In this document: one piece after another, positions 55,006 through 64,000 of the stretch
Position numbering within the stretch: the first letter of the stretch is position 1
Layout: each line of letters begins with the position of its first letter
Source: Pseudomonas sp. PH1b
GTDB taxonomy: Bacteria; Pseudomonadota; Gammaproteobacteria; Pseudomonadales; Pseudomonadaceae
DNA: 64,000 nt
Reading direction: 5' to 3'
NCBI RefSeq assembly: GCF_000633395.1
Contig: NZ_AYMU01000024.1
Location: 1 to 64,000, forward strand
Made by a program: the position numbers and the translations under genes
The notes under the pieces: model-generated
What the model was told of the DNA's origin: nothing
Databases searched by the model: none
Seen by the model: the letters and a program-made list of their open reading frames with translations, nothing else

Positions 55006-55395
55006 ATGCTGACCCTTGGAAATATCTTTGTGCTGATGCTGCTGGCGACCGGCGCCGCCTGGCTGTGGCACAACCACAGCCTGCGCGAGCGGGCGCTGGA
55101 ACGGGTCAAGCAACACTGCGCACGGCTCGACATCGAGTTGCTCGACGGCAACGTGGCGCTCAAGCGCATTGGCCTGATCAAGGACGCCAGCGGCCGACGG
55201 CGCCTGGCCCGGGTCTACACCTTCGAGTTCACCGTCACCGGCGAAACCCGCCACGCCGGGACCATCACCCAGTTCGGCGCCCACAACGCGCAGATCGAAC
55301 TGGCGCCCTACCCATTTGAGGCCAAGGAACCCCAGCCCAGCGCCGAGGTGATCGAACTCAGCCAGTGGCGCGACGAACACCGCAAGCGCAATTGA
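55006..55395 (+). CDS. DUF3301-family membrane-anchored protein
   Basis: A 129-residue protein with a single N-terminal membrane segment (LTLGNIFVLMLLATGAAWLWHN). A soluble domain follows with HCARLDIELLDGNVALKRIGLIKDASGRRRLARVYTFEFTVTGETRHAG. This matches DUF3301, whose function is unknown. The ATG at 55006 lies 10 nt after GGAGCG. It is probably monocistronic. Confidence 0.85.
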   Translation: MLTLGNIFVLMLLATGAAWLWHNHSLRERALERVKQHCARLDIELLDGNVALKRIGLIKDASGRRRLARVYTFEFTVTGETRHAGTITQFGAHNAQIELAPYPFEAKEPQPSAEVIELSQWRDEHRKRN

Positions 55396-55494
55396 CCCCC
55401 CTGCTGTCCTCCGGCGACGGCACTAGGCCGAAGCCGGCGCCGCTTTGCCGTCCCAGGACAATCCTTGGCCGCTGCTAGCCAACCACCGCAGCAG

Positions 55495-56457
55495 CTACAG
55501 GCGGCAGGCCGCCAGGCTGTCTTGCAGCGCCTGCACATCCTGAATCTCACTGAAGATCAACTCCAGGCGCGAATCCCGACGCCATTCGCTGGGCAGCCAG
55601 TTGAGCGGCGAATTCTCCAGCCCGTTGCCCGAGCGCCAGCCTTCGCTGCTGTGGATCACCAGCTTGGCCCGCCGCCAGTCGAGGTTCTGCAGCCAGTGCT
55701 CGATCCGGGCCAGATCGAACTGCTGGCTTGGGTGCCAGCGCCAGCCGACGCTCCAGCCCTCGGCCTGGGCCTGGCTGAGGCAGATCGGCATGGCCGGATC
55801 GCTCCACACCGCCGGTAGCTGCGCCAGCCCCTGGGGCAGCTCGAATGGCTCCTGCGCGGCCTCGGCACTGACCGCCAGGCCCGGCAGCTCCGCCAGGGGC
55901 AGCGCCGCATGACGAGTCCAGAACAAGCGGATAGCCGGCAACTGTTCCAGTACCCGCAACCGCTCGCTGTCGCTGAGCAGCTCGTCCTTGTTCAGTACCA
56001 GCAAGCCGGCGCTGGACAACGCCTCCTGCTGGGCCTGGGGCAGCGGCTTGCCAGCCGCCAGGGCCTGGGCATCCAGCACCATCACGCCTGGCTGCAGCGC
56101 CAGCACCCCTTGCCAGGGCGCGACACTCAATTGCTTGAGCAACTGCGCCGGGTGGCCGAGGCCGGACAGCTCGATAAACAGGCGATCGGGTCGCGATTGG
56201 CGCAGCAAACGCCCCAGGCCCACCTGAAACGGCGCGCCGTTGACGCAGCACACGCAGCCTCCGGCCACTTCACCGAGGGCGATGCCATCCTCGTCACGGG
56301 TCAGCAAGGCTGCATCCAGGCCGATCTGGCCAAACTCGTTGATCAGCACCGCCCAGCGTTCATCCGTCGGACGCTGACTGAGCAAATGGCGGATCAGGCT
56401 GGTCTTGCCGGCACCCAATGGCCCGGCGATCACATGGGTGGGGATGTTCTGCAGCAT
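55495..56457 (-). CDS. COG0523 (CobW-type) GTP-binding protein
   Basis: A 320-residue metallochaperone-type GTPase. The P-loop is GPLGAGKTS (residues 12-20), GGCVCCVNG carries the CxCC metal motif, and FIELSGLGHPAQLL is the switch region. The C-terminal part is short and lacks a histidine-rich stretch. The ATG at 56455-56457 was chosen because the protein then begins next to the first strand (MLQNIPTHVIAGPLGAGK). It is transcribed separately from the larger CobW gene at 57499. Confidence 0.87.
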   Translation of the reverse strand: MLQNIPTHVIAGPLGAGKTSLIRHLLSQRPTDERWAVLINEFGQIGLDAALLTRDEDGIALGEVAGGCVCCVNGAPFQVGLGRLLRQSRPDRLFIELSGLGHPAQLLKQLSVAPWQGVLALQPGVMVLDAQALAAGKPLPQAQQEALSSAGLLVLNKDELLSDSERLRVLEQLPAIRLFWTRHAALPLAELPGLAVSAEAAQEPFELPQGLAQLPAVWSDPAMPICLSQAQAEGWSVGWRWHPSQQFDLARIEHWLQNLDWRRAKLVIHSSEGWRSGNGLENSPLNWLPSEWRRDSRLELIFSEIQDVQALQDSLAACRL

Positions 56458-56791
56458 GGGAAGGGTTTCCGAAAGCGTGTGTGCCGATGCTACGCCATTC
56501 CCTGGCAGGGCGAAAATACAGAGCCTGTCAGGCACGCTGGCAGGCTATGCCGGAGCCTGCCGAAGCAAAGCCGGCCGATTGCTGTTCGTGGAAAGGCCTC
56601 TGGCCCCCGCGGGGCTGCACAGCAGCGCTCATTTCGGGGCTCCTGAACGGCGGTTCGCCGGCCTGGCCTAGCGGGAACGAGCTCCCACGCCACAGGTTAT
56701 GTCGCGCTTAACGGATCGGCATTGGCCTCCCGAGTGCCTCTGTTGCAAGCGGCAGCAGCGGCGTTGCGCACGCCATACGCTATCGAGGCGC
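56458..56791. other. 334-bp gap with no clear gene
   Basis: An imperfect inverted repeat GCGGGAACGAGCTCCCACGC (56671-56690) of a REP-like type is visible. I found no Zur-type palindrome here, so the downstream small CobW gene is probably not under the same control as its neighbours. Short open frames have no ribosome sites. Confidence 0.4.
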
Positions 56792-57498
56792 TCAACCCAG
56801 CCAGTCCAGGGTGAGGATCAGCCTGCGTTCACCCGGGGCCGGCTGCGGCGAACGGTGGATCAGGCCAAAGCCTTCGTTGCCGTGCCACTTCTCGCCCTTG
56901 AACAGCGCCACTGCACCGCTGCCCATCTGCTGGATCAGTGCCGGGTCCCGGGGCTCGGCCCCGGCCTGCCCCAGTTGTTGGCGGTCCATCACGCCTTCAC
57001 GCAGCCACTGGCTGCCGATGCCGGCATAGGTGGTGATCAGCCGCACCGGCACATGGTCCACGTGAAAGCGCGGGCACATGGCCTTGTCCAGCACCCGCAG
57101 GCGCAGGCCCACCCGCCGTGCGCCCAACAGGCAGGCAAAAGCGCTGACCAGCCAGGAAACGTCGGCGATAAAGCCGTCATACACCTCAAGATCACTGAAG
57201 CCGGATGCCAGGCCCTGGAGGTTCGGCACGGCCTCTTCGTCCGCCAGCTCCAGGCACAGGGACTCGGCCAACGGTTCGTTCAGGGACAGCAGCAGTTCGT
57301 CGAAATCCGCGATATGGGCCGGCAGCCGGCGCTGCCAGAGGCTGAGGTTGACCTCGTCCTCCAGCACCTGCGCCAGCACCGCCGGGATCTCGCCGAACAC
57401 CTGGCGGCGCAGGCGCCGCGGCCGGCCAGCCACCAGCAGCAAGCCGTTGGCCGGGGGCGGATCAGCCAGCGGTTGCAGCGGGGCACTTGGGGTCAGCA

Positions 57499-57499
<1 letters not shown>
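56792..57499 (-). CDS. DUF1826-domain protein
   Basis: A 235-residue soluble protein of unknown function that is often encoded beside CobW-type GTPases in zinc-responsive loci. Conserved blocks are FHVDHVPVRLITTYAGIGSQW, VALFKGEKWHGNEGFGLIHRSP and RRLILTLDWL. Together they look like the H-x-D...H...R arrangement of a cupin-fold iron/2-oxoglutarate enzyme (His146, Asp148, His215, Arg226), which is inference. Its ATG overlaps the stop of the CobW gene by one base (TGATG). Confidence 0.85.
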
Positions 57500-58707
<1,208 letters not shown>

Positions 58708-58737
58708 GGGGGGTTCCTCATCAGGGTCGCGGCTGGG

Positions 58738-59142
58738 TCAAAACGCTCGGTGGTGGCGTTCGCGCAGCTCTTGGCGTTCTTTGGCTTCGATGCACAGGGT
58801 GGCGGTGGGCCGTAGCAGCAGGCGCTTGAGGCCGATGGGCTCGCCGGTTTCGCGGCACCAGCCGTATTCGCCACGGGCCAGGCGCTCCAGGGCTTCGTCG
58901 ATCTTGTCGAGGAGCTTCTTTTCCCGCTCCAGCAGGCGCAGTTGCCACTGCCGCTGCTCCTCGGCGCTGCCGATATCGGCGGGGTCGCTGTGGGGCTCCT
59001 GCTCGCGCAGCTGGTCAAACTCGCCGGCAATGCGCTGCTGCAGGTCGTTGCGCTGGCTCAGCAGCAAATCGCGGAAAAAGCCCTGCTGGGCGTCATTCAT
59101 GTAATGCGCCTCGGGTTGGCCGAGGAGGTCGTGTTCAGTCAT
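58738..59142 (-). CDS. dksA2: zinc-independent DksA paralogue
   Basis: A 134-residue RNA-polymerase secondary-channel protein that works with ppGpp. The coiled coil is residues about 18-85. The zinc-finger region is YGWCRETGEPIGLKRLLLRPTATLCIEAKE: of the four zinc cysteines two remain and the others are Thr and Ala, the pattern of P. aeruginosa DksA2, which needs no zinc. It replaces DksA when zinc is scarce. It is first in the operon dksA2-cobW-DUF1826, downstream of a Zur-type palindrome. Confidence 0.94.
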   Translation of the reverse strand: MTEHDLLGQPEAHYMNDAQQGFFRDLLLSQRNDLQQRIAGEFDQLREQEPHSDPADIGSAEEQRQWQLRLLEREKKLLDKIDEALERLARGEYGWCRETGEPIGLKRLLLRPTATLCIEAKERQELRERHHRAF

Positions 59143-59170
59143 GGCGAGTCACGGATCAGGCTTTATTTAA

Positions 59171-59185
59171 TGTTATATTATAACA
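59171..59185. promoter_or_regulatory. Zur-type operator
   Basis: TGTTATATTATAACA matches the Zur consensus GTTATNNNATAAC with perfect outer arms. It lies 29 bp before dksA2 and 78 bp before the divergent exported-protein gene, so it can repress both when zinc is plentiful. Confidence 0.88.
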
Positions 59186-59262
59186 ATGCGAATTAGCCAA
59201 CACTCCCTTGCCGCCCACGACGAAGGGCGCGATGCTGCGCCTCTGTCGCCACGAGAATCGCC

Positions 59263-59643
59263 ATGCGCCTTGCCCTGCCCCTCCTGCTTTCGAGCCTTTC
59301 ACTGCTGCTGGCCGGGCCTGCTGCGGCGGCCGCTCCCGGTTCCCTGGCCACCTGCACCCGCAGCGCCACCCTGCTGGCCTGCGTCGATCCCCTGGGCAAT
59401 GCCTACAGTGTCGCGACCGCTGGCAGCACCACCTACCTGCGGGGGTTCGAGGTGATCGGCAAACGCTACTGGGCGCAAACCAACAGTCGCTACGGGCAAC
59501 TGACTTTCTTCACCGGCCTGACCTCCGACGGCGAGGCCTGGGTGGGCTACAGCCAGCGCGTGGGCTGGACCACGCGCAACCGCTTCTCCAGTTCCGGCGG
59601 CAGCAGCGCCACGTTCACCTGCAGCCGAATCAGCGGCTGCTAG
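59263..59643 (+). CDS. small exported protein, probably zinc-regulated
   Basis: A 126-residue protein with a signal peptide (residues 1-24, AGPAAAAA-PG). The mature part of about 100 residues has four cysteines (31, 40, 120, 126) that could form two disulfides, and is rich in Ser, Thr, Gly and aromatic residues. I recognise no domain. It lies 78 bp from a Zur-type operator, divergent from dksA2, so it is expected during zinc starvation. P. aeruginosa has an uncharacterised gene at the same place, as I remember. Confidence 0.78.
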   Translation: MRLALPLLLSSLSLLLAGPAAAAAPGSLATCTRSATLLACVDPLGNAYSVATAGSTTYLRGFEVIGKRYWAQTNSRYGQLTFFTGLTSDGEAWVGYSQRVGWTTRNRFSSSGGSSATFTCSRISGC

Positions 59644-59697
59644 GTTCGTCCCAGCGCTGCCGGGCAGGCCCAAACGGCGCTTGATGCTCGCCGCCAC

Positions 59698-60921
59698 CTA
59701 CACCGAAGCGCCGGCCTGCGATTCCTGGAGCCAGGCCAGGTAACTGTTGGCTGGCGGGTTTTTCTCGAAGTAGCGCTGCAGCCCCTTGAACAGGCCGTCG
59801 GCAATCGCCTGCTGGTGGCGCGTGGTCACCAGGCGCTGGCTGTCGCGGCTGTTGGAGATGAAGCCGGTCTCCACCAGGATCGAAGGTACATCCGGCGACT
59901 TGAGCACCGCGAAGCCGGCCTGTTCCACACGCTTCTGATGCAGGGTGGTGATCCCCGACAGGCTGTCCAGCACCGTGCTGCCCAGCTGCAGGCTGGCGGC
60001 GATGGTGGCGTTCATCGACATGTCGAGGATCACCCCCGCCAGCATCGGGTCCTTGTCCTTGAGGTTGAGCAGGCTGGTGGCTCCCAACAGGTCGACGCCA
60101 TTTTCCCGCTGGGCCATGAAGCGCGCGGTCGCCGAGGTCGCGCCGCCTTCGGACAGGGCGTACACCGAAGCCCCGGACGCCGTGAGGCGCGGCGCGGCAT
60201 CAGCATGCACCGAGATGAACAAGTCGGCCTTGTGCTTGCGGGCGATCTCCACCCGTTTGCGCAGCGGCACGAAGAAGTCGTCGTTACGCACCAGCTTCAC
60301 GGCAAAGCCCTTCTCGCGCTTGAGCCGCTTGGCCAGCAGTTGGGCGATGGACAGCACCACGTCCTTCTCCCGCTCGCCCTTGGCCCCCACCGCGCCCGGG
60401 TCCTTGCCGCCGTGCCCCGGATCGACCACCACGATGATGTCGCGCTTGGGATGGGACCTGGCCACCGGCGTCTCGGGCTTGGCCAGGGGGGCCGCAACTG
60501 CAGCGACTTGCAGCGGCGTGTTGCCGGCATGAGCCAGGTCGAGCACCAGCCGATGCCCCTGGCCATCCTGGGGCGGCAGGAGAAAACTCTTGAGCTGCAC
60601 CGGCTCGCTGAGGTCGAGGACGATCCGCGTATCACCCTGGCCGAAGTGCCCGGAACGGATCGAGCGAATCACCGTATTGGCCAGGGCCAGCTGGCTGAAA
60701 TCACCACTCAGGCGCGCACCGTTCAAGTCGATGATCAGGCGCTCCGGCGCGCTCAGGGTGAAGGTCTTGTACTGCACCGGGCCGCTCAGATCGAGCACCA
60801 GGCGCAGCTTGTCGGCGGAGTTCCACAACCGCGCGTTGCGGATCTGCGCGGCCGAAACACTCCAGGGAAACATCAGGGCCGTACCGGCCAATAGCAGGTT
60901 GAGCAATTGACGTCTGTGCAT
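59698..60921 (-). CDS. amiA: N-acetylmuramoyl-L-alanine amidase
   Basis: A 407-residue periplasmic zinc amidase cutting peptide stems from peptidoglycan during cell separation. It starts MHRRQLLNLLLAGTALMFPWSVSAA, a signal with twin arginines suggesting Tat export. An AMIN domain follows (about 27-140) and an Amidase_3 domain (about 165-385) with VVDPGHGGKDPGAVG, SVHADA and ETGFISN zinc/catalytic motifs. The ATG at 60919-60921 was preferred to one at 60996, which sits too close to the Zur site. The Zur-type box 85 bp upstream suggests control by zinc. Confidence 0.92.
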   Translation of the reverse strand: MHRRQLLNLLLAGTALMFPWSVSAAQIRNARLWNSADKLRLVLDLSGPVQYKTFTLSAPERLIIDLNGARLSGDFSQLALANTVIRSIRSGHFGQGDTRIVLDLSEPVQLKSFLLPPQDGQGHRLVLDLAHAGNTPLQVAAVAAPLAKPETPVARSHPKRDIIVVVDPGHGGKDPGAVGAKGEREKDVVLSIAQLLAKRLKREKGFAVKLVRNDDFFVPLRKRVEIARKHKADLFISVHADAAPRLTASGASVYALSEGGATSATARFMAQRENGVDLLGATSLLNLKDKDPMLAGVILDMSMNATIAASLQLGSTVLDSLSGITTLHQKRVEQAGFAVLKSPDVPSILVETGFISNSRDSQRLVTTRHQQAIADGLFKGLQRYFEKNPPANSYLAWLQESQAGASV

Positions 60922-61005
60922 GACAAATACCGCAGATAAGGGAGCGTCCGTACTCGCAAAGGCAGGGTGAAGAGCCGCCGAGGAAAAAGATTTCATCGAA
61001 CGTAT

Positions 61006-61020
61006 TGTTATAATATAACA
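61006..61020. promoter_or_regulatory. Zur-type operator
   Basis: TGTTATAATATAACA is the exact reverse complement of the operator at 59171-59185. It lies 31 bp before folE2 and 85 bp before the divergent amiA. Confidence 0.88.
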
Positions 61021-61051
61021 TGTCGAATCTTTTCCTACGACGGACCTGCTC

Positions 61052-61945
61052 ATGAACGCGCTGACTCTGCCGGATATCGCCGCGCAGTCCTCACGCCAAG
61101 CCTTGCCCCTGGAATGGGTGGGCATGTGCGGCATTGCCTTACCTGTAGTGATGGACGGCCAGCGAACCAGCGCCAAGGCCGATGCCGGCGTCAGCCTCGA
61201 CGATGGCGAAGCCCGCGGCATTCATATGTCGCGCCTGTATCTGGCCCTGGAACTGCTTGAACAGGAGAACCTCACTCCCGCGCTGCTGCGCCAGGTGTTG
61301 CAGCGTTTTCTTGACAGCCACCAAGGCCTGGCCCGCACTGCGTACCTGCGTATTCACCTGGACTTGCTGCTCAAGCGCCCAGCCCTGGTCAGCCCTTTGG
61401 CGGGCTGGAAGAGCTATCCGTTGTCCATCGACGCACGGCTGCAAGATGGGATGTTCCACGTGGAACTAAAAATCGATGTGCCTTATTCCTCTACCTGCCC
61501 CTGCTCTGCCGCCCTGTCCCGGCAGTTGATTCAACAGCAATTCATCGACGATTTTGCCAATCGACCCTTGCAGCATGCCGACGTCCTGGCCTGGCTGGGA
61601 TCATCCCAGGGCATTGTCGCCACCCCCCACAGCCAGCGCAGCCAGGCCGAATTGCAACTGCGCCTGGATGACTTCCTTGATGAGCTGCCCCTGATCGCCC
61701 TGATCAACGATGCCGAGACTGCCCTGGGCACCGCCGTGCAAACCGCGGTCAAGCGCGCCGACGAGCAAGCCTTCGCCCTGGCCAACGGGCAGAACCTGAT
61801 GTTCTGTGAAGACGCCGCTCGCCGGTTGAACCAAGCCTTGCGCCGCTCCCCCGGGGTCAACGCCTTTAGCCTGCGCGTCGTGCATGCGGAAAGCCTCCAC
61901 GCCCATGACGCCGTGGCGCAGAGCCGCTGGAACTGGGAGGCCTGA
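61052..61945 (+). CDS. folE2: GTP cyclohydrolase FolE2 (type IB)
   Basis: A 297-residue enzyme making dihydroneopterin triphosphate for folate. It replaces zinc-dependent FolE and can use other metals. Family motifs are VGMCGIALPV near residue 23, the cysteine segment VPYSSTCPCSAALS near 146, and NAFSLRVVHAESLHAHDAVA at the end. The length is normal. It is first in the operon folE2-znuC-znuB-znuA, 31 bp downstream of a Zur-type operator, a classical zinc-sparing arrangement. Confidence 0.95.
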   Translation: MNALTLPDIAAQSSRQALPLEWVGMCGIALPVVMDGQRTSAKADAGVSLDDGEARGIHMSRLYLALELLEQENLTPALLRQVLQRFLDSHQGLARTAYLRIHLDLLLKRPALVSPLAGWKSYPLSIDARLQDGMFHVELKIDVPYSSTCPCSAALSRQLIQQQFIDDFANRPLQHADVLAWLGSSQGIVATPHSQRSQAELQLRLDDFLDELPLIALINDAETALGTAVQTAVKRADEQAFALANGQNLMFCEDAARRLNQALRRSPGVNAFSLRVVHAESLHAHDAVAQSRWNWEA

Positions 61946-62613
61946 TGATCCGTTGCCAAGCCTTGCGCTGGGGCGCGCCCGGACAGCCACTGACTCCACC
62001 TCTGGATCTGCACCTGTCCGCCGGCAGCCTGAGCGCCATCATCGGCGCCAACGGTTGCGGCAAGAGCAGCTTGTTGAAGGTCCTGGCCGGGCTGCAGAAA
62101 CCCTTGTCCGGCAGCCTCTCACTGGCAACCCCACAGCGGGGCGGCCTGGCGTTCCTGCCCCAGCAGCAACACCTGGACCGGCAGTTCCCCATCAGCCTCG
62201 AAGAGCTGGTGGCTGCCGGTTTCTGGGGCAAGCGCGAGTCCGCCGCCATACGCCGGGCAAAACTCCTGGCCGTACTCGAAGACTGGCACCTGGACGGGTT
62301 GCAGAAGCGTCCGCTGATGGCCCTCTCCGGCGGCGAATTGCAGCGTGCCTTGCTGGCCCGCTTGAGCCTGACCGAAGCACCGCTGCTGTTGCTCGACGAG
62401 CCCCACGCCGCCCTCGACGACGCCGGCCAGGCCCTGTTTTGGCAGCACCTGCACAACTGGCACGCCCAGGGCCGGACCCTGGTAGTGGTCTGCCATGACC
62501 TGGCTGCCGTGCGCCAACACATCCCCCAGAGCCTGCTGATCAAGAGCAGCGGTTGCCTCTTCGGTCCCAGCCGCGAACTGATCGCCCAACAACCCCAGAC
62601 GCAGGTGGCTTGA
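61945..62613 (+). CDS. zinc ABC transporter ATPase (ZnuC-like)
   Basis: A 222-residue ATP-binding subunit. Walker A is GANGCGKSS (residues 34-42), the signature LSGGELQRALLARLSL and Walker B LLLLDEP follow, and the H-loop is VVCHDL. Its ATG overlaps the folE2 stop (TGATG), which ties the importer to the zinc response. It is shorter than housekeeping ZnuC, so it is probably a second zinc importer. Confidence 0.9.
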   Translation: MIRCQALRWGAPGQPLTPPLDLHLSAGSLSAIIGANGCGKSSLLKVLAGLQKPLSGSLSLATPQRGGLAFLPQQQHLDRQFPISLEELVAAGFWGKRESAAIRRAKLLAVLEDWHLDGLQKRPLMALSGGELQRALLARLSLTEAPLLLLDEPHAALDDAGQALFWQHLHNWHAQGRTLVVVCHDLAAVRQHIPQSLLIKSSGCLFGPSRELIAQQPQTQVA

Positions 62614-63479
62614 TGCAGTTGGCCATGCACCTCTGGCAACCGTTCAGCGAGTTTGTCTTCATGCGCCGGGCCTTGCTCGGCGGCCTGGTCCTGGCCTGCA
62701 GTACCGCGCCGCTGGGGGTGTTCCTGATCCTGCGGCGCATGAGCCTGATCGGCGACGCCGTGGCCCACGGCATCCTCCCTGGCGCGGCCCTGGGCTTCTG
62801 GTTCGCCGGCCTCAGCCTGCCGGCCCTGACCCTCGGTGGCCTCGGTGCCGGCCTGGGCATGGCCGGCCTGGCAGCCTGGATTACCCGCCGCACCGGCCTG
62901 CGGGAAGACGCCAGCATCGCTGCCATCTACCCCATCTCCCTGGCCAGCGGGGTGCTGATCCTGGGGCTCGCCGGCAAACGCCTGGACCTCCTGCACCTGC
63001 TGTTCGGCTCGGCCCTGGCAGTGGACGGCCCAACCCTGAGCGGCATGCTTTGGGTCTCGGTCTTCAGCCTGCTGGCCATGGTGCTGATCTACAAACCCCT
63101 GCTGCTGGACACCCTCGACCCGTTGTTCCTGCACAGCGTCAGCCGCCTCGGGCCGCTGGCCCACGGTCTGTTCCTGACCCTGGTGGTGCTCAATCTGGTG
63201 ATCGGTTTCCAGGCCATCGGCGCACTGATGGTGGTCGGCTTGATGATGCTGCCGGCCGCCGCCTCGCGTTTCTGGAGCCGCCGCCTGCCGCTGCTGATCG
63301 GCATCGCCGCCCTGCTGGGCTGCCTTTCGGTGTGGCTCGGCCTGCTGTTGTCTTTCCACTACTCGCTGCCCAGCGGGCCGGCCATCGTGCTGGTAGCGGG
63401 CAGCCTGTACCTGCTGTCCGTGGTGTTCGGGCCGGTGCACGGCCTGCTGCATCGCCCACCGTTGCTCACATCCCCATGA
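62613..63479 (+). CDS. zinc ABC transporter permease (ZnuB-like)
   Basis: A 288-residue ABC-3 family permease with about eight hydrophobic segments. FMRRALLGGLVLACSTAPLGVFLILRRMSLIGDAVAHGILPGAALG is the family signature, and IGFQAIGALMVVGLMMLPAAASRFW is a later conserved helix. The start overlaps the stop of the ATPase gene (TGATG). Confidence 0.92.
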   Translation: MQLAMHLWQPFSEFVFMRRALLGGLVLACSTAPLGVFLILRRMSLIGDAVAHGILPGAALGFWFAGLSLPALTLGGLGAGLGMAGLAAWITRRTGLREDASIAAIYPISLASGVLILGLAGKRLDLLHLLFGSALAVDGPTLSGMLWVSVFSLLAMVLIYKPLLLDTLDPLFLHSVSRLGPLAHGLFLTLVVLNLVIGFQAIGALMVVGLMMLPAAASRFWSRRLPLLIGIAALLGCLSVWLGLLLSFHYSLPSGPAIVLVAGSLYLLSVVFGPVHGLLHRPPLLTSP

Positions 63480-63490
63480 GGTGTTTCCCG

Positions 63491-64000
63491 ATGCGCGCCC
63501 TACTCGTGCTGTTCAGCCTGCTGCTGCCCCTGTCGTGGTCGACGGCCCAGGCCGCGGACAAGCTTGCCGTGGTCACCAGCTTCAGCATCCTCGCCGACAT
63601 GACCCGACAGGTCGGCGGCGACCATGTGCAGATCACCAACCTGGTGGGAGCCGACGAAGATGCCCACACCTATGAGCCAACCCCGGACGATGCCAAGGCC
63701 CTGCTCAAGGCGCGGATGATCATCAAGAACGGCCTGGGTTTCGAGCCCTGGCTGGATCGCCTGGTGGCTAGCACCGGCACCCGGGCCACGGTGATCAGCG
63801 CCAGCCGCGGGGTGATCCCGCGAACCCTGGAGGAGGACGGCGAAAGCATTCCCGACCCTCACGCCTGGCACAACCTGGCCAACAGCGAACTCTATGTGAA
63901 CACCATTACCAAGGCGCTGATCGCCGCCGACCCGGCCCATCAGGCCGACTACCAGCGCAACAGCCAGGCCTACCTACAACAGATCTACCGGCTGCTGGCC
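63491..64000 (+). CDS. zinc ABC transporter substrate-binding protein (ZnuA-like), 5' part
   Basis: 170 N-terminal residues are visible before the window ends. A signal peptide (ending STAQAA-DK) precedes LAVVTSFSILADMTRQVGGDHVQITNLVGADEDAHTYEP, the A-I cluster opening. Metal ligands His59 and His124 (DPHAWHN) are present, with two more expected beyond the edge. No histidine-rich loop appears in the visible part. It follows the permease by 11 bp. Confidence 0.92.
   Translation, partial: MRALLVLFSLLLPLSWSTAQAADKLAVVTSFSILADMTRQVGGDHVQITNLVGADEDAHTYEPTPDDAKALLKARMIIKNGLGFEPWLDRLVASTGTRATVISASRGVIPRTLEEDGESIPDPHAWHNLANSELYVNTITKALIAADPAHQADYQRNSQAYLQQIYRLLA

Overview
The window is GC-rich and densely coded. 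Gene content and order (purEK, LysR-aspA, oadA/pycA with a divergent LysR gene, an RpiR regulator, a GGDEF/EAL protein, uvrD, then dksA2, amiA, folE2 and a zinc ABC importer) match what I remember of the origin-proximal part of Pseudomonas chromosomes. The many GTAGGAGC...GCTCCTAC REP/REPIN elements and the DUF3077 gene point to the P. fluorescens / protegens / chlororaphis group. This assignment rests on recognition, not on a search.

Layout. 1-907: purEK, cut at the left edge. 1133-1644: five REPINs. 1641-4161: LysR regulator and aspA. 4540-5147: a ParE-type toxin with a Phd/YefM-type antitoxin. 5397-6106: a DUF3077 gene behind a strongly folded leader. 6117-6417: three REPINs. 6551-8022: two poorly known genes. 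8068-15584: seven overlapping genes (ketosynthase III, NAD-dependent reductase, metallo-hydrolase, adenylate-forming enzyme, ATP-grasp ligase, acyltransferase-like protein, Rieske oxygenase) forming an apparently uncharacterised biosynthetic operon. 15588-15922: four REPINs. 16275-18823: an Na+:amino-acid symporter and a type I asparaginase. 18896-24651: a secreted protein, an AraC regulator and two tandemly duplicated exported ankyrin-type proteins. 24815-26958: an acetylpolyamine deacetylase and a polyamine-binding protein. 27071-28282: a YeeE/YedE membrane protein interrupted by one in-frame TGA. 28323-31770: a MocR regulator whose linker holds a 12-bp-phased array of DnaA-box-like sequences, divergent from a PaiB-like gene and two acetyltransferases. 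31837-34501: homocysteine S-methyltransferase and a two-gene ABC importer lacking its ATPase. 34505-36177: a HipA/HipB-type pair with three evenly spaced operator-like sites. 36376-40851: two-subunit pyruvate carboxylase and its divergent LysR gene. 41226-49694: RpiR regulator, GGDEF/EAL protein, uvrD, a small DMT transporter, a Tim44-domain protein and an SMI1/KNR4 protein. 49768-55395: CPA2 antiporter, thioesterase, APC permease, pdxY, a DUF3301 protein. 55495-64000: a zinc-limitation region.

How genes work together. The right end is a zinc-sparing module. Two matching Zur-type palindromes (59171-59185 and 61006-61020) sit in two divergent promoter regions. They would place dksA2-cobW-DUF1826, a small secreted protein, amiA and folE2-znuCBA under one zinc repressor. 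The middle holds nitrogen and amine metabolism (aspA, asparaginase, symporter, acetylpolyamine deacetylase, polyamine-binding protein) and anaplerosis (pyruvate carboxylase). A-rich Hfq/Crc-type motifs lie in front of several transporter genes, suggesting catabolite repression.

The strongest leads for something undescribed are the seven-gene biosynthetic operon, the DnaA-box array inside the MocR gene, and the structured leader of the DUF3077 gene.
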